DNA of 64,000 nucleotides from CALAGB01 sp963713965. GTDB lineage: Bacteria > Chloroflexota > Chloroflexia > Thermomicrobiales > Thermomicrobiaceae. The notes under the pieces were generated by a model that had not been told where the DNA came from, ran no database searches, and saw only the letters and a list, made by a program, of their open reading frames with translations. Of the stretch, positions 9,618 to 19,144 are shown one piece after another (position 1 is the first letter of the stretch; every line of letters begins with the position of its first letter). Location: contig OY970217.1 in assembly GCA_963713965.1 (NCBI GenBank), positions 1-64,000 of the forward strand, given 5' to 3'. Position numbers and translations under genes: made by a program.

Positions 9618-12600
9618 GTGAAATTTTCTCATTTCTTCATTCGTCGGCCGATCTTCGCCGCGGTCCTCTCCATCATCACGGTGGTGTTGGGGCTGGTGGC
9701 GTTGTTTGAACTGCCCATTGCGTCCTATCCGGAAGTCACGCCCCCCACGGTGTACGTCATGGCCCACTATCCGGGTGCCAGCGCGGAGACGGTGGCCTTG
9801 ACGGTGGCCACGCCCCTCGAGCAGGAAATCAACGGGGTTGAAGGCATGCTCTATATGTCCTCGTCGTGCAGTAGCGACGGGCAATTGCGCCTGGGCGTCA
9901 CCTTCCAGACCGGCATCGACCTCAACATGGCGCAGGTGCAGGTGCAGAACCGCGTGGCCACGGCGTTGCCGCGGTTGCCGGAGGAAGTGCGCCGGTTGGG
10001 GGTCACCACCTCGAAACGCTCGCCCAGCATCACGATCATGGTTCACCTCATCTCGCCCAGCGGGAAATATGACGACCTCTACATGGGCAATTACGCCTTC
10101 CTGCACGTGAAGGACAAACTGGCCCGGCTGGAGGGCGTGGGCGACGCGCGCATCTTCGGCGTCAGTGAATACAGCATGCGCGTGTGGATTGACCCGAACA
10201 AGGCCTCGGCGCGCAACCTTACCGCTTCGGAAATCGTCAGTGCCATCCGCGAACAAAACGTGCAAGTGGCCGCCGGCGTCTTTGGTCAGCAGCCCCAACC
10301 GCCGGGCAGCCTGTTCCAATTGACCGCGCAGACCAAGGGCCGTTTCTCGACACCAGAGGAATTCGGCGATGTCATCCTCAAGACCGGTCCCGAAGGCCAG
10401 GTCACGCGGTTGCAGGACGTGGCGCGGATCGAGATGGGCGCCAACGACTACAACATCCGCGACTACCTCGACGGCAAACCCGCCGTGGTGCTGGCGGTGT
10501 TTCAATTGCCCGGTTCGAACGCCATCGAAACCGCCAATAATGTCCGTAAGGCCATGGACGAAATGAAGGCGGATTTCCCGCCGGGACTGGATTACACGAT
10601 TGTGTTCGATACCACGGTGTTCATTCGCGACTCAATTAATGCGGTGCTCAAAACCCTCCTGGAAGCCATGCTGCTGGTGGTGCTGGTGGTGGTGTTGTTC
10701 CTGCAAAACTGGCGCGCGTCGCTGATCCCGTTGCTGGCCGTGCCGGTGTCGTTGATCGGCACGTTTGCCGTGATGGCCATGATGGGTTTTTCGCTCAACA
10801 ACCTTTCGCTCTTTGGCCTGGTGCTGGCCATCGGTATCGTCGTCGATGACGCCATTGTGGTCGTCGAGAACGTCGAGCGGAACATTGCGCTGGGGCTCCC
10901 ACCAATCGAAGCCACCCGCAGGGCGATGGACGAGGTGAGCAGTGCGGTGGTGGCCATCGGCTTGGTGCTGGCGGCGGTGTTCATTCCGACGGCGTTCCTC
11001 AGCGGGTTGACCGGTCAATTCTATCGGCAGTTTGCGCTGACCATTGCGGTTTCGACGCTGATCTCGGCGTTCAACTCGCTCACCCTCAGTCCAGCGTTGG
11101 CGGCGCTGCTGCTCCGGCCGCATCACGAGAAAAAGGATTTCGTGGGCCAGTTGATCCACTACTCGGTGGGCTGGATTTTTACCGGCTTCAACCGGTTGTT
11201 CGAGCGCAGTCGGAACGGTTACGTGGCGATGCTGGGCGGGGTGTTGCGGCATTGCGGCGTGGCGGTGTTCCTTTACCTGGGATTGATCGCGCTCACTTGG
11301 GTCGGATTTCACCAGGTGCCCACAGGCTTTGTGCCGCCGCAGGACAAGGGCTACCTCATTGCTTACGTCCAACTGCCGGACGGTGCTTCGATCGAACGCA
11401 GCAAGGCGGTGTCTGACCGCATGTCCCGCATCATGCGGGACACCCCCGGCGTGGGGCACACGGTCGAGATTGTGGGCTTGTCGTTTGTCACGCTGGGCAG
11501 CCAGGCGAACGCGGCCAGTTTCTTCATCCCGCTCCAACCATTCAGCGAACGGATGAAAGCCGGCCTCACCAGCAACCAGATCGCCGCCCAATTGCGGGCG
11601 CGGTTGGCCGGCATTCAGGAAGGATTTGTCGGTGTGTTCAGTCCGCCGCCGGTGGACGGGTTGGGTCTGGTGGGCGGTTTTAAACTCCAAATCCAGGACC
11701 ACAACCAACTCGGCTACCAGGCCTTACAGGCACAAGCCCTCAAGCTCATGGCTGCGGCCAATCAGGACCCGCGCCTGGCGGGGGCATTAACCACCTTTCG
11801 CGCCAGCGTCCCGCAGGTCTTTCTGGACGTGGACCGCGCCAAGGCCAAGACGATGAACGTGCCGCTGACCACGGTTTGGGAGACGTTGCAAATCTACCTC
11901 GGTTCGCTGTACGTGAACGATTTTCAGGCGTTCGGCCGGCCCTACCGCGTCACCGCCCAGGCGGATGCGCCATTCCGCGCCCAGCCGGCTGACGTGATGA
12001 ATCTCAAGGTCCGCAACGGCGATGGGGACATGGTGCCGCTGGGCACGATCGTCAAGGTGCGCGATGTGGCCGCGCCGGTTTCGGTCACACGTTACAACAT
12101 GTATTCCGCGGCCGAACTGACCGGCAACACCGCTCCCGGCGTCAGCACCGGTGACGCCATTGGGATCCTGGAAGATCTCGCTCGCAAGATCCTGCCTCCC
12201 GGCATGGGCATCGAATGGACGGAGTTGACCTTGCTGCAAATCCTGGCCGGTAATACCGCCGTGTTCATCTTTCCGTTGTGCGTGCTGATGGTGTTCCTGG
12301 TGTTGGCGGCTCAATACGAAAGCTGGTCATTGCCGCTGGCCATCATTCTCATTGTGCCCATGTGCCTCCTGTTCGCGATTCTGGGCGTGTGGGCGCGCGG
12401 CATGGACAACAACCTGTTCACCCAGATCGGACTGGTCGTGCTGATGGGTCTGGCCTGCAAGAACGCCATCCTGATCGTCGAGTTTGCGCGTCAATTGCAG
12501 GAGCAGGGACAAGACCGCCTGAAAGCCGCCATCGAAGCCAGCCGCTTGCGGCTGCGGCCCATTTTGATGACGTCGTTCGCGTTTGCCTTCGGCGTGCTGC

Positions 12601-14240
12601 CGATGATGCTCTCGCACGGCGCCGGCGCGGAAATGCGGCAGTCCATCGGCACCGCCGTGTTTTTTGGGATGTTGGGGGTCACGTTCTTCGGCTTGTTCCT
12701 GACGCCGGTATTTTATCTGGTCATTCGCAGTGTGCTCGAACGTCGCAAAAAAACCGCCCCGCAACCGGCTCCCCGAGCTGGCTTGTCCGGCGCGACGGTG
12801 ACGTTGCTGTTGGTCGGAGTGACCGCCGCAACGTTCCTCAGCGGTTGCGCGGTGGGACCGAATTACCGGCAACCGCAAGGCGCGGTCAATCCGGCGTTCG
12901 CCAATGTCGGCCAGACCAATCTCGCGCCGGCCCCGGTGGCGGTGACCTGGTGGGAAGGATTCAACGATGCCACGCTGAACGCGCTCGTCAGTTATGCCAT
13001 GACGACCAATCAAGATCTGCGCATCGCGACCGCGCGGGTGCGCGAAGCCCGCGCGTTGCGAACTGGGGCGGTGCTCGACGCGTTTCCCATCGCGACTGCC
13101 AGTGGCGGCTACACCAAAGGCGTGAACAGCAAGGACGCGACCCACGGACTGCCGCGACCGCAGCGCGAGTTCGAACTATACGACGCGGGCTTTGACGCCA
13201 CGTGGGAACTGGACATCTTTGGCCGCGTTCGACGTTCCCTCGAGGCCAGCACGGCGGAGGTCGCGGCATTGGAGGCGAATCGTCAGGATGTGTTGGTCAG
13301 CCTGATCTCGGAGATCGCCCGCAATTATTTTGAGTTGCGGGGCGCCCAAAACGAACTGGATGTTGCCCGTCGGAACGCCGAAAACCAGCGCGAGACGCTG
13401 GGCATCAGCGAAGCCAAATTGAAAGCGGGGCGCGCCACCGATTTGGACACGGCCCGGGCCCGGGCCCAACTGACCTCCACGCTGGCCATCATTCCGCCGT
13501 TGGAAGCCAACATCAAACGATCCATCTACCGTTTGGGCGTGCTCACCGGCCGGCAACCGACGGCGCTTGATGTCGAACTATCTCAGCCGGCGGAGATACC
13601 GAAGCTGCCCGCGCTGGTCAACATTGGCAGCCCGGAAGAGCTCCTGCGTCGCCGGCCGGACATCCGTGCCGCCGAGCGTTTGCTGGCCGCCGCCACCGCC
13701 CGCATCGGCGTCGAGACGGCGGACCTTTTCCCGCGCGTCACGTTCAACGGTTCAGTCGCGCTGCAGGCCGGCGAATTGTCCGGGTTGGGCGAAGCCGGTT
13801 CGGATGTGTATTCCTTTGGCCCGCGAATCACTTGGGCGGCGTTTGATCTGGGACACGTGCGCGCCCGCATCCAGGCGGCCCACGCCCGCGCCGATGCCGA
13901 GTTGGCTTACTATGAGAAAACCGTCCTGCTCGCGCTCGAAGAAACCGAAGGTGCGCTGGTGGATTTTGGACGCACCCGGGCGCGGCGGGATTACCTGGTG
14001 GCCTCCGCAAAATCGGCCGACGACGCGGTGAAGCTGGCCACCCAGCGGTACGAGAGCGGCATTGCCGACTTCCTCACGGTGCTCGACGCCCAACGCACTC
14101 AATTGTCGATTCAGGACCAATTGGCGCAAAGTGAAACCCGCACGGCGACGGCGCTGGTGGCGGTTTACAAGGCGCTCGGCGGGGGCTGGGAAATGGGGCA
14201 AGCGAATTCAACCATGGCAGCGAGGAGGCGGGCGGAGTAG
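9618..14240 (+). CDS. RND efflux permease (AcrB/HAE-1 type) running in frame into an outer-membrane factor
   Basis: As sequenced this is a single 1,540-residue frame. Residues 1 to about 1,045 are a full proton-driven RND permease: N-terminal FFIRRPIFA, the TM4 aspartate pair near residue 410 (GIVVDDAIVVVEN), TM10 lysine (GLACKNAILIVEFA) and the last helix GLFLTPVFYLVIRS. A hydrophobic segment and a lipobox (LSGC, Cys1077) then lead into a complete NodT-type outer-membrane factor. Start is GTG 9618, followed at once by the conserved KFSHFFIRRP. The join follows a run of seven A (12747-12753). With six A the permease would end at TGA 12799-12801 and the next gene would start at GTG 12798, a four-base overlap. 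Given the many single-base errors in this window, two separate genes are at least as likely as a true fusion. Confidence 0.9.
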   Translation: MKFSHFFIRRPIFAAVLSIITVVLGLVALFELPIASYPEVTPPTVYVMAHYPGASAETVALTVATPLEQEINGVEGMLYMSSSCSSDGQLRLGVTFQTGIDLNMAQVQVQNRVATALPRLPEEVRRLGVTTSKRSPSITIMVHLISPSGKYDDLYMGNYAFLHVKDKLARLEGVGDARIFGVSEYSMRVWIDPNKASARNLTASEIVSAIREQNVQVAAGVFGQQPQPPGSLFQLTAQTKGRFSTPEEFGDVILKTGPEGQVTRLQDVARIEMGANDYNIRDYLDGKPAVVLAVFQLPGSNAIETANNVRKAMDEMKADFPPGLDYTIVFDTTVFIRDSINAVLKTLLEAMLLVVLVVVLFLQNWRASLIPLLAVPVSLIGTFAVMAMMGFSLNNLSLFGLVLAIGIVVDDAIVVVENVERNIALGLPPIEATRRAMDEVSSAVVAIGLVLAAVFIPTAFLSGLTGQFYRQFALTIAVSTLISAFNSLTLSPALAALLLRPHHEKKDFVGQLIHYSVGWIFTGFNRLFERSRNGYVAMLGGVLRHCGVAVFLYLGLIALTWVGFHQVPTGFVPPQDKGYLIAYVQLPDGASIERSKAVSDRMSRIMRDTPGVGHTVEIVGLSFVTLGSQANAASFFIPLQPFSERMKAGLTSNQIAAQLRARLAGIQEGFVGVFSPPPVDGLGLVGGFKLQIQDHNQLGYQALQAQALKLMAAANQDPRLAGALTTFRASVPQVFLDVDRAKAKTMNVPLTTVWETLQIYLGSLYVNDFQAFGRPYRVTAQADAPFRAQPADVMNLKVRNGDGDMVPLGTIVKVRDVAAPVSVTRYNMYSAAELTGNTAPGVSTGDAIGILEDLARKILPPGMGIEWTELTLLQILAGNTAVFIFPLCVLMVFLVLAAQYESWSLPLAIILIVPMCLLFAILGVWARGMDNNLFTQIGLVVLMGLACKNAILIVEFARQLQEQGQDRLKAAIEASRLRLRPILMTSFAFAFGVLPMMLSHGAGAEMRQSIGTAVFFGMLGVTFFGLFLTPVFYLVIRSVLERRKKTAPQPAPRAGLSGATVTLLLVGVTAATFLSGCAVGPNYRQPQGAVNPAFANVGQTNLAPAPVAVTWWEGFNDATLNALVSYAMTTNQDLRIATARVREARALRTGAVLDAFPIATASGGYTKGVNSKDATHGLPRPQREFELYDAGFDATWELDIFGRVRRSLEASTAEVAALEANRQDVLVSLISEIARNYFELRGAQNELDVARRNAENQRETLGISEAKLKAGRATDLDTARARAQLTSTLAIIPPLEANIKRSIYRLGVLTGRQPTALDVELSQPAEIPKLPALVNIGSPEELLRRRPDIRAAERLLAAATARIGVETADLFPRVTFNGSVALQAGELSGLGEAGSDVYSFGPRITWAAFDLGHVRARIQAAHARADAELAYYEKTVLLALEETEGALVDFGRTRARRDYLVASAKSADDAVKLATQRYESGIADFLTVLDAQRTQLSIQDQLAQSETRTATALVAVYKALGGGWEMGQANSTMAARRRAE
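12798..14240 (+). CDS. Outer-membrane efflux lipoprotein (NodT/OprM type), possible separate gene
   Basis: TolC-like channel that would form the outer-membrane exit of the pump. From the GTG at 12798 the protein starts with a standard lipoprotein signal (MTLLLVGVTAATFLSGC), then VGPNYRQP, the usual opening of NodT-family proteins, and 460 residues of two repeated coiled-coil/beta segments (WWEGFNDATLNALV, LIAEIA-like LISEIARNYFELRG, RRPDIRAAERLLAAATARIG, RYESGIADFLTVLDAQ). In the sequence as given this frame is continuous with the permease, so it is drawn inside that entry too. If it is a genuine fusion, the signal segment would act as a thirteenth membrane helix, and signal peptidase II could release the lipoprotein. 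Confidence 0.75.
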   Translation: MTLLLVGVTAATFLSGCAVGPNYRQPQGAVNPAFANVGQTNLAPAPVAVTWWEGFNDATLNALVSYAMTTNQDLRIATARVREARALRTGAVLDAFPIATASGGYTKGVNSKDATHGLPRPQREFELYDAGFDATWELDIFGRVRRSLEASTAEVAALEANRQDVLVSLISEIARNYFELRGAQNELDVARRNAENQRETLGISEAKLKAGRATDLDTARARAQLTSTLAIIPPLEANIKRSIYRLGVLTGRQPTALDVELSQPAEIPKLPALVNIGSPEELLRRRPDIRAAERLLAAATARIGVETADLFPRVTFNGSVALQAGELSGLGEAGSDVYSFGPRITWAAFDLGHVRARIQAAHARADAELAYYEKTVLLALEETEGALVDFGRTRARRDYLVASAKSADDAVKLATQRYESGIADFLTVLDAQRTQLSIQDQLAQSETRTATALVAVYKALGGGWEMGQANSTMAARRRAE

Positions 14241-14549
14241 TTGATTGGTGATTGGTGGACTGGTTGGATTGTTGAAGAGTTGAAGGGAGTGGGGATGGCG
14301 CGCCAGCGTTTGGAGTGCGTCCGGCGTGCCGGCGCTTTCAATTGCGGAAGGCGCTCAAAGTTCTTGCGGGCGTTGTATGCAATGAAAGCGGGAGCAAGCT
14401 CCGCGCACTCCAAACGCTGCGCGCAATTCGGAGGCCATTACCCCTCCGCAGGCCCCAGAGAACAGCCGCCCCGGCAGTCGCGAACTTCCCAATCCGCGTC
14501 ACATTTCGGTGCCAGTCTGGCGAAGATCCAAACACCACCTGACCTTCGA
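14241..14549. repeat. Intergenic spacer with a 116-bp inverted-repeat element (family A, copy 1)
   Basis: Between two convergent RND systems. An element at 14304-14419 has perfect 16-base terminal arms (CAGCGTTTGGAGTGCG at 14304-14319, its complement at 14404-14419) and inner matching blocks around GTGCCGGCGCTTTC and GAAAGCGGGAGCAAGCT. Other copies lie at 29836-29933, 50380-50511 and 57646-57780. No gene is seen in the rest of the spacer. Confidence 0.85.
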
Positions 14550-14572
14550 GACAGGCGGGACGCCTGTCCTAC
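14550..14572. repeat. Single arm of repeat family B overlapping the end of the second RND permease gene
   Basis: GACAGGCGGGACGCCTGTC forms an 8-bp stem with a GGA loop and continues to CTAC, identical to the right arm of the element duplicated at 1108-1485. The TAG stop of the minus-strand permease gene (14569-14571) is formed by the last bases of this arm. Lying between two convergent operons, the hairpin could also end transcription. Confidence 0.75.
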
Positions 14573-17500
14573 GCGGCTTCCGGTTCCCGATGGTGGTCTT
14601 TGGCGAGCAGCAGGTAGATCGTTGGCACCACAAACAAGGTGAACGCCGTTCCGATGGCCATGCCGGTGAAGATGACCAGCCCGATGTCGAAGCGGCTGAC
14701 CGCGCCCGGCGCCGCTGGCGACCAGCAGCGGCACCACGCCCAGCACCATCGCCGCCGGTCGTCATCAGGATCGGACGAAGGCGGACGCTGGCGGCTTCTT
14801 CGATGGCTTCGCGTTTGCTCATGCCCTCGCGCTGCATCTGATTGGCGAATTGCACGATCAGGATGCCGTGCTTGCTGATCAGGCCGATCAGCGTGATCAA
14901 GCCCACTTGCGTGTAGATGTTCACGACTGGCCAGGCCCAGGCTGATGAAAATGAGCGCGCCGCAAATCGACATGGGCACGCTCACCAGCATGATCAGCGG
15001 ATCGCGGAAACTCTCGAACTGCGCCGCCAGGACGAGGTAGATGATGATGATCGAGAAGAAGAACGTCACCAGCAGCGCGGTGCCTTCCTGTTCGTATTGC
15101 CGCGACTCGCCGGCGTAATCGGCGGCGTAGCCTTTCGGGAAAACCTTCCTTCGCCTTCCGCCTGCAAGAACGCCAGCCCCTGGCCCATGCGTGACGCCCG
15201 GCACGAGCACGGCGGAGACGGTGGCCGAGTTCAACTGCTGAAAGCGCTTCAATTGCTCCGGCTCGACCGTTTGCTTCAGCGAAACCAGGGTGGACGACGG
15301 CACCGGGGTGCCAGCTGCGGCTGTTGACGTAGTAGTGCTTCAACTGTTCGGCGCAGCAGCGCGGTCGCCGGCGCTGGACTTGCGGGATCACCTTGTAGCT
15401 GCGGCCCTGGATGCTGAACCAGTTGACATAATTGCCACCCAGCATCGTGGCGAGGTTGGCGCCGAGTTCGCCGCATGTCGAGGCCCAGATCGGCCGCCTG
15501 ATCGCGGTCGATGTCGATGGTGACTTGCGGCAGGTCGTATTTCAGGTCGGAATCGACAAAGGCGAACAAGCCGCTCTTCCACGCGCGCGCCCACCAGTTC
15601 CTGCGCGACCTGGTTGATCTGCGGCCGGCGGATCGGTGGACCCGATGACGAATTGCACCGGCAATCCCGTCCGGCCCCCGGCAGACTCGGACGCGAAAAG
15701 GCCACCGTCTTCAAGCCGGCGATGCCATTGATCTTGCTGCTGCACGATGGGCTGCAACTGCATCTGCGATGCGCTCGCGTTCGCTCCAGGGTTTGAACAC
15801 CATGCCGGCAAACGCGGTGTTGCGCGTGGAGGCCACCGGCCGGCGCCCGCCGTTGACCAGGAAGATGTTCGCCGTTTCCGGGAAGCCGCTGCAGGATGCG
15901 GGTCGATCTCTTCGGTGAACATGGTGGTCTGATCAATGGACGCGTCCGGGAGCCGCCGTGGCCATGGATCAGAAGGATTCCCTGATCCTCGGTCGGCGCA
16001 AGTTCCTGCTGTGAAGTGGCAGAAGAGGAAGAGCAACTGGCCAGGATCGCGAGCGGCAAACACGTAACCGACCGGCCGGTGATTGAGCGCGCCGTGCAGT
16101 AGGCGCTGGTAGATGTGCCTTGAAGTGCTCGAAACTGTTGCTCCAGGAAATGGGCAAAACCTTTGCGCGCCGTCTCGGCCTTGAGCAGTGCGAGCACATC
16201 ATCGGCGAGAGCGTCAGCGCCACGACGCCGGAAATGAGCACCGCATCCGGCCAGCGTGAACGCGAACTCGGTGAACAGCGTTCCCGTCAGGCCGCCTTTG
16301 AAGGCGATGGGCGCATACACCGCCATCAAGGTGATGGTCATGGCGATGATCGGACTGGCCAGTTCGCGGGCGCCTTTGAGCGCGGCTTCCATCGGCTTGC
16401 AGGCCGCTCTCGATGTGGCGCTGGATGTTTTCCACCACGATGATGGCGTCGTCCACCACCAGGCCGATGGCCAGCACCATGGCCAGCAGCGTCAGCAGGT
16501 TGATCGAGAAACCCGAGCGCCAGCATGATGAACGCCGCCCCGATCAGGGACAACGGCATGGTGACCGTCGGAATGAGCACAAACCGAAACGCGCCGAGAA
16601 AGAGGAAGATCACCACCACCACAATAGCCAGCGCTTCTCCCAGCGTGTGCACCACCTCGTCGATCGAATCATGGATGTAGGCCGTGGCAGTCATACGGAA
16701 TGGACGCATCCAAGCCCTGCCGGGAATTGGGCCTTGATGTCCGGGAACAGTTGGTGAACGTCGCGGATCACCGTCAGGGGATTGGCGGTGGGCGCCACCT
16801 TGATGCCGATGAACGTGGCGAACTTGCCGTTGAACCGGACATTCGAATCGTAATTCTCCGCGCCCAGTACCACGTCGGCAATGTCCCCGAGCCGGATGAT
16901 GGTGCCGGCTTCTTGTTTGACCACCAGTTGCTTGAATTGCTCCGACCGTGTGCAGATCCGTGGCGGCCGTCAGGTTCACCGAAATCATCAGGCCGCGCGT
17001 TTGTCCGACGGCCGCCAGGTAATTGTTGTTGGCCAGCACCTGGCGAACCTGCGCGGCCGTCAATGCCCAGGGCGGCCATGCTTGGTCCGGCTTGAGCCAG
17101 ATGCGCATGGCGAACGTGCGCCCGCCGAGGATCTCCGCCTGCTGAATGCCGGCGACGGTTTCCAGTTTGGGTTGGACGACCCGCGTCAGGTAATCGGTGA
17201 TCTGGTTGGGTTCGAGCACATCGCTGAAGAAGCTGAGATACATCGCGTCGATCGGCTTCGCCGATGGTCACGTCAATGACCGGCGCTTCGCTTCCGGCCG
17301 GCAGATCGTTGCGGACTTTGTCAATCTTCGTGCTGATCTGGGTGAGCGCGGCGTTGGGATCGTAATTCAGCCGCAGATGGACGGTGATGATGCTGACGCC
17401 CTGGAGGCTGCTCGATTCCATGTAGTCGATGCCATCGGCGCTGGCGATCTCCTTTTCGAGCGGCGTGGTGATGAAGCCCTTGACCAATTCGGCGTTGGCG

Positions 17501-17658
17501 CCGACGTAAATCGTGGTGACGGTGACTACGGCGCTCTTGCTTTCGGGATATTGCCGAACGTTGAGGTTGTACAGCGAGCGGATGCCGACCAGCAGGATCA
17601 GCAGGTTGACCACCATCGCCAGGACCGGCCGTTTGATGAAGATGTCGGTGAAACGCAT
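14569..17658 (-). pseudogene. Second RND efflux permease (HAE-1 type), broken by more than ten frameshifts
   Basis: The reading starts normally (MRFTDIFIKRPVLAMVVNLL at 17658) and family motifs appear in order along the whole length, but in changing frames: ATFIGIKVAPTANPLTVI, VLAIGLVVDDAIIVVEN, FKGGLTGTLFTEFAF, ELAPTEDQGILLIH, YVNWFSIQGRSYKVIPQ, GLISKHGILIVQFANQMQ and finally LVIFTGMAIGTAFTLFVV before the stop at 14569. Restored, it would have about 1,030 residues, full size for the family. Breaks are seen near 17265, 16940, 16705, 16510, 16400, 16245 and at many points down to 14710, with some compensating pairs. Stop codons and missense decay are otherwise absent, so this may be a badly polished stretch of an intact gene. 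It follows its adaptor gene by 13 bases. Confidence 0.85.
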
Positions 17659-17671
17659 GGGTTGGCTGGTG

Positions 17672-18799
17672 CTATTCGTCCGGGGGTGAGACCGACGGCT
17701 GGTTGACCGGTGCGACTTGGTTGTCAACTTGGACCGGCGTCCCGGCTTGCAGTTTCATCTGGCCGGAAGTCACCACCTGTTGGCCCGCCTGGACGCCCTG
17801 AGAATGGCGACTTGCGTTCCGCGCTGTTCGCCGGTTTTGACGAAGACGTGGTTGCACGTTGAGCGCCGGCTGCCCTTGTTGGTTCGTGCCGTTCTGAATG
17901 ACGAACACCGTGTCGCCATACGGATTGAAGCTGATGGCGGTCTGGGGCAGGGTGACGACGTTATCCTGTTGGGGGAGCCGAACGGAGACTTTTCCGAACA
18001 TGCCCGGCAGCAGTTTGGAATCGTCATTAGCCAACGTGGCCTGGACGGCAAAACTGCGGGTGGCTACATTCACCTTGGGATTGAGCGCAGTGATTTTACC
18101 GTAGAAGTCCACTTGCGGGTACGTATCCACGCGCAACGTCACCGGTTGGCCGACCTGCACCTTGCTGAGATCCTGCTGGGGCAGGGAAAAGTCGGCGTAA
18201 ATGGGATTGAGCGCTTGCAGGGTCACAATCTTGGCGCCGGCGGAAAGGTATTCGCCCAAATCAACCTGCCGAATCCCGAGCACTCCGGAAAACGGGGCGC
18301 GAATGGTTTTCTTGGCAATGAGCGCCTGCTCGCTTTCGACGCTGGCCTGGGCCTGTTGGTCTGTGGCTTTTGCCTGGTCCAGTTCAGACGGCGGATTGAC
18401 CTGGGTCTGCTCGAGTTCCTGCATCCGCTTGAGTTGGTTTTGAGCCAGGGTTTGGGCGGCTTCGAGGCCCTTGAGGGCCGCCTGTTCCTGGGAGACATCG
18501 AGTTGCACCAGCAGGTCGCCTTGCTGGACCTGCTGACCGGATTTGAATTTGATCTCGCTGACGATGCCCGCCACCTCCGGGCTGACGTCAATGCCCTGTA
18601 CGGCCCGGAGCGTGCCCACGGCTTGGAGCATGGGCTGCCACACATCGGCTTTCGCCTCGGTGGCCGTTACCGTGACCGGCGGCGGTTGATGGGCCTGCGC
18701 CCGTTGTTTGTTCTGAACGTTCTGATACCATTTCCAACCAAAGATCCCGCCAAACACCAGCAGCAGGATCACGATCATTACCAACATCCTTTTGACCAT
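17672..18799 (-). CDS. RND efflux periplasmic adaptor of the second pump
   Basis: Adaptor of 375 residues anchored by one N-terminal helix (LVMIVILLLVFGGIFGW) rather than a lipobox. It has the lipoyl halves (GIVSEIKFKSGQQVQQGDLL; TIRAPFSGVLGIRQVDLGEYL) around a helical hairpin of about 75 residues, and a beta-barrel part ending in SFNPYGDTVFVIQ. Between about 17855 and 17800 a pair of compensating shifts replaces the expected segment VFVKTGEQRGTQVAIL, which is present in another frame; the ends of the protein are unaffected. The ATG at 18799 is preferred over upstream options because the membrane helix begins there. It is the first gene of an operon with the permease at 14569-17658. There is no outer-membrane factor next to it, so it may use the one at 12798-14240. 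Confidence 0.88.
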   Translation of the reverse strand: MVKRMLVMIVILLLVFGGIFGWKWYQNVQNKQRAQAHQPPPVTVTATEAKADVWQPMLQAVGTLRAVQGIDVSPEVAGIVSEIKFKSGQQVQQGDLLVQLDVSQEQAALKGLEAAQTLAQNQLKRMQELEQTQVNPPSELDQAKATDQQAQASVESEQALIAKKTIRAPFSGVLGIRQVDLGEYLSAGAKIVTLQALNPIYADFSLPQQDLSKVQVGQPVTLRVDTYPQVDFYGKITALNPKVNVATRSFAVQATLANDDSKLLPGMFGKVSVRLPQQDNVVTLPQTAISFNPYGDTVFVIQNGTNQQGQPALNVQPRLRQNRRTARNASRHSQGVQAGQQVVTSGQMKLQAGTPVQVDNQVAPVNQPSVSPPDE

Positions 18800-19144
18800 A
18801 ATTTCGGCCAACCTGCCATACGCCCAAATCAAAGTCAGGATTTTTCTGTCTGTAGCCACCGTTCCCACCGGCATAGCCATTACACAATAAACTGCGCTGG
18901 TTGGCGAAGGAAGGGCGTGTCACTCCGTGTGCGCCGGCATGTTCCCATGATGCAGTTTTCCGCGTTCGCGGCGCACCGAGGACTGCACGCTCCACCTTGA
19001 CGATTCGTGATGGGGCATGAACTGCGCGCGAGTGGACTGTTCTTGGTGAAGCATCCAAGAAAATCAGAGCCTCCTCACGTCGGCTGCTACGAGAGGGATG
19101 GAGTTAGGAAATACCCTGGTGGACGCGGCGAGCGCACGCAGTGC
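18800..19144. other. Spacer between TPR gene and second RND operon
   Basis: About 345 bases without a convincing gene. It must hold the promoter of the adaptor gene starting at 18799, but no clear boxes are seen. At 19069-19090 there is a lone half (GCCTCCTCACGTCGGC...) of repeat family C, whose complete copies are at 35139-35208 and 35455-35530. Confidence 0.6.

Noticed and set aside
14315..14542. Short coding frames between the RND operons
   Set aside because: They are translations of repeat family A and its flank; no homologous protein character.
17717..19000. A 427-codon open frame on the plus strand
   Set aside because: It is antisense to the second RND adaptor, a clear family member, and runs on into a repeat-bearing spacer.
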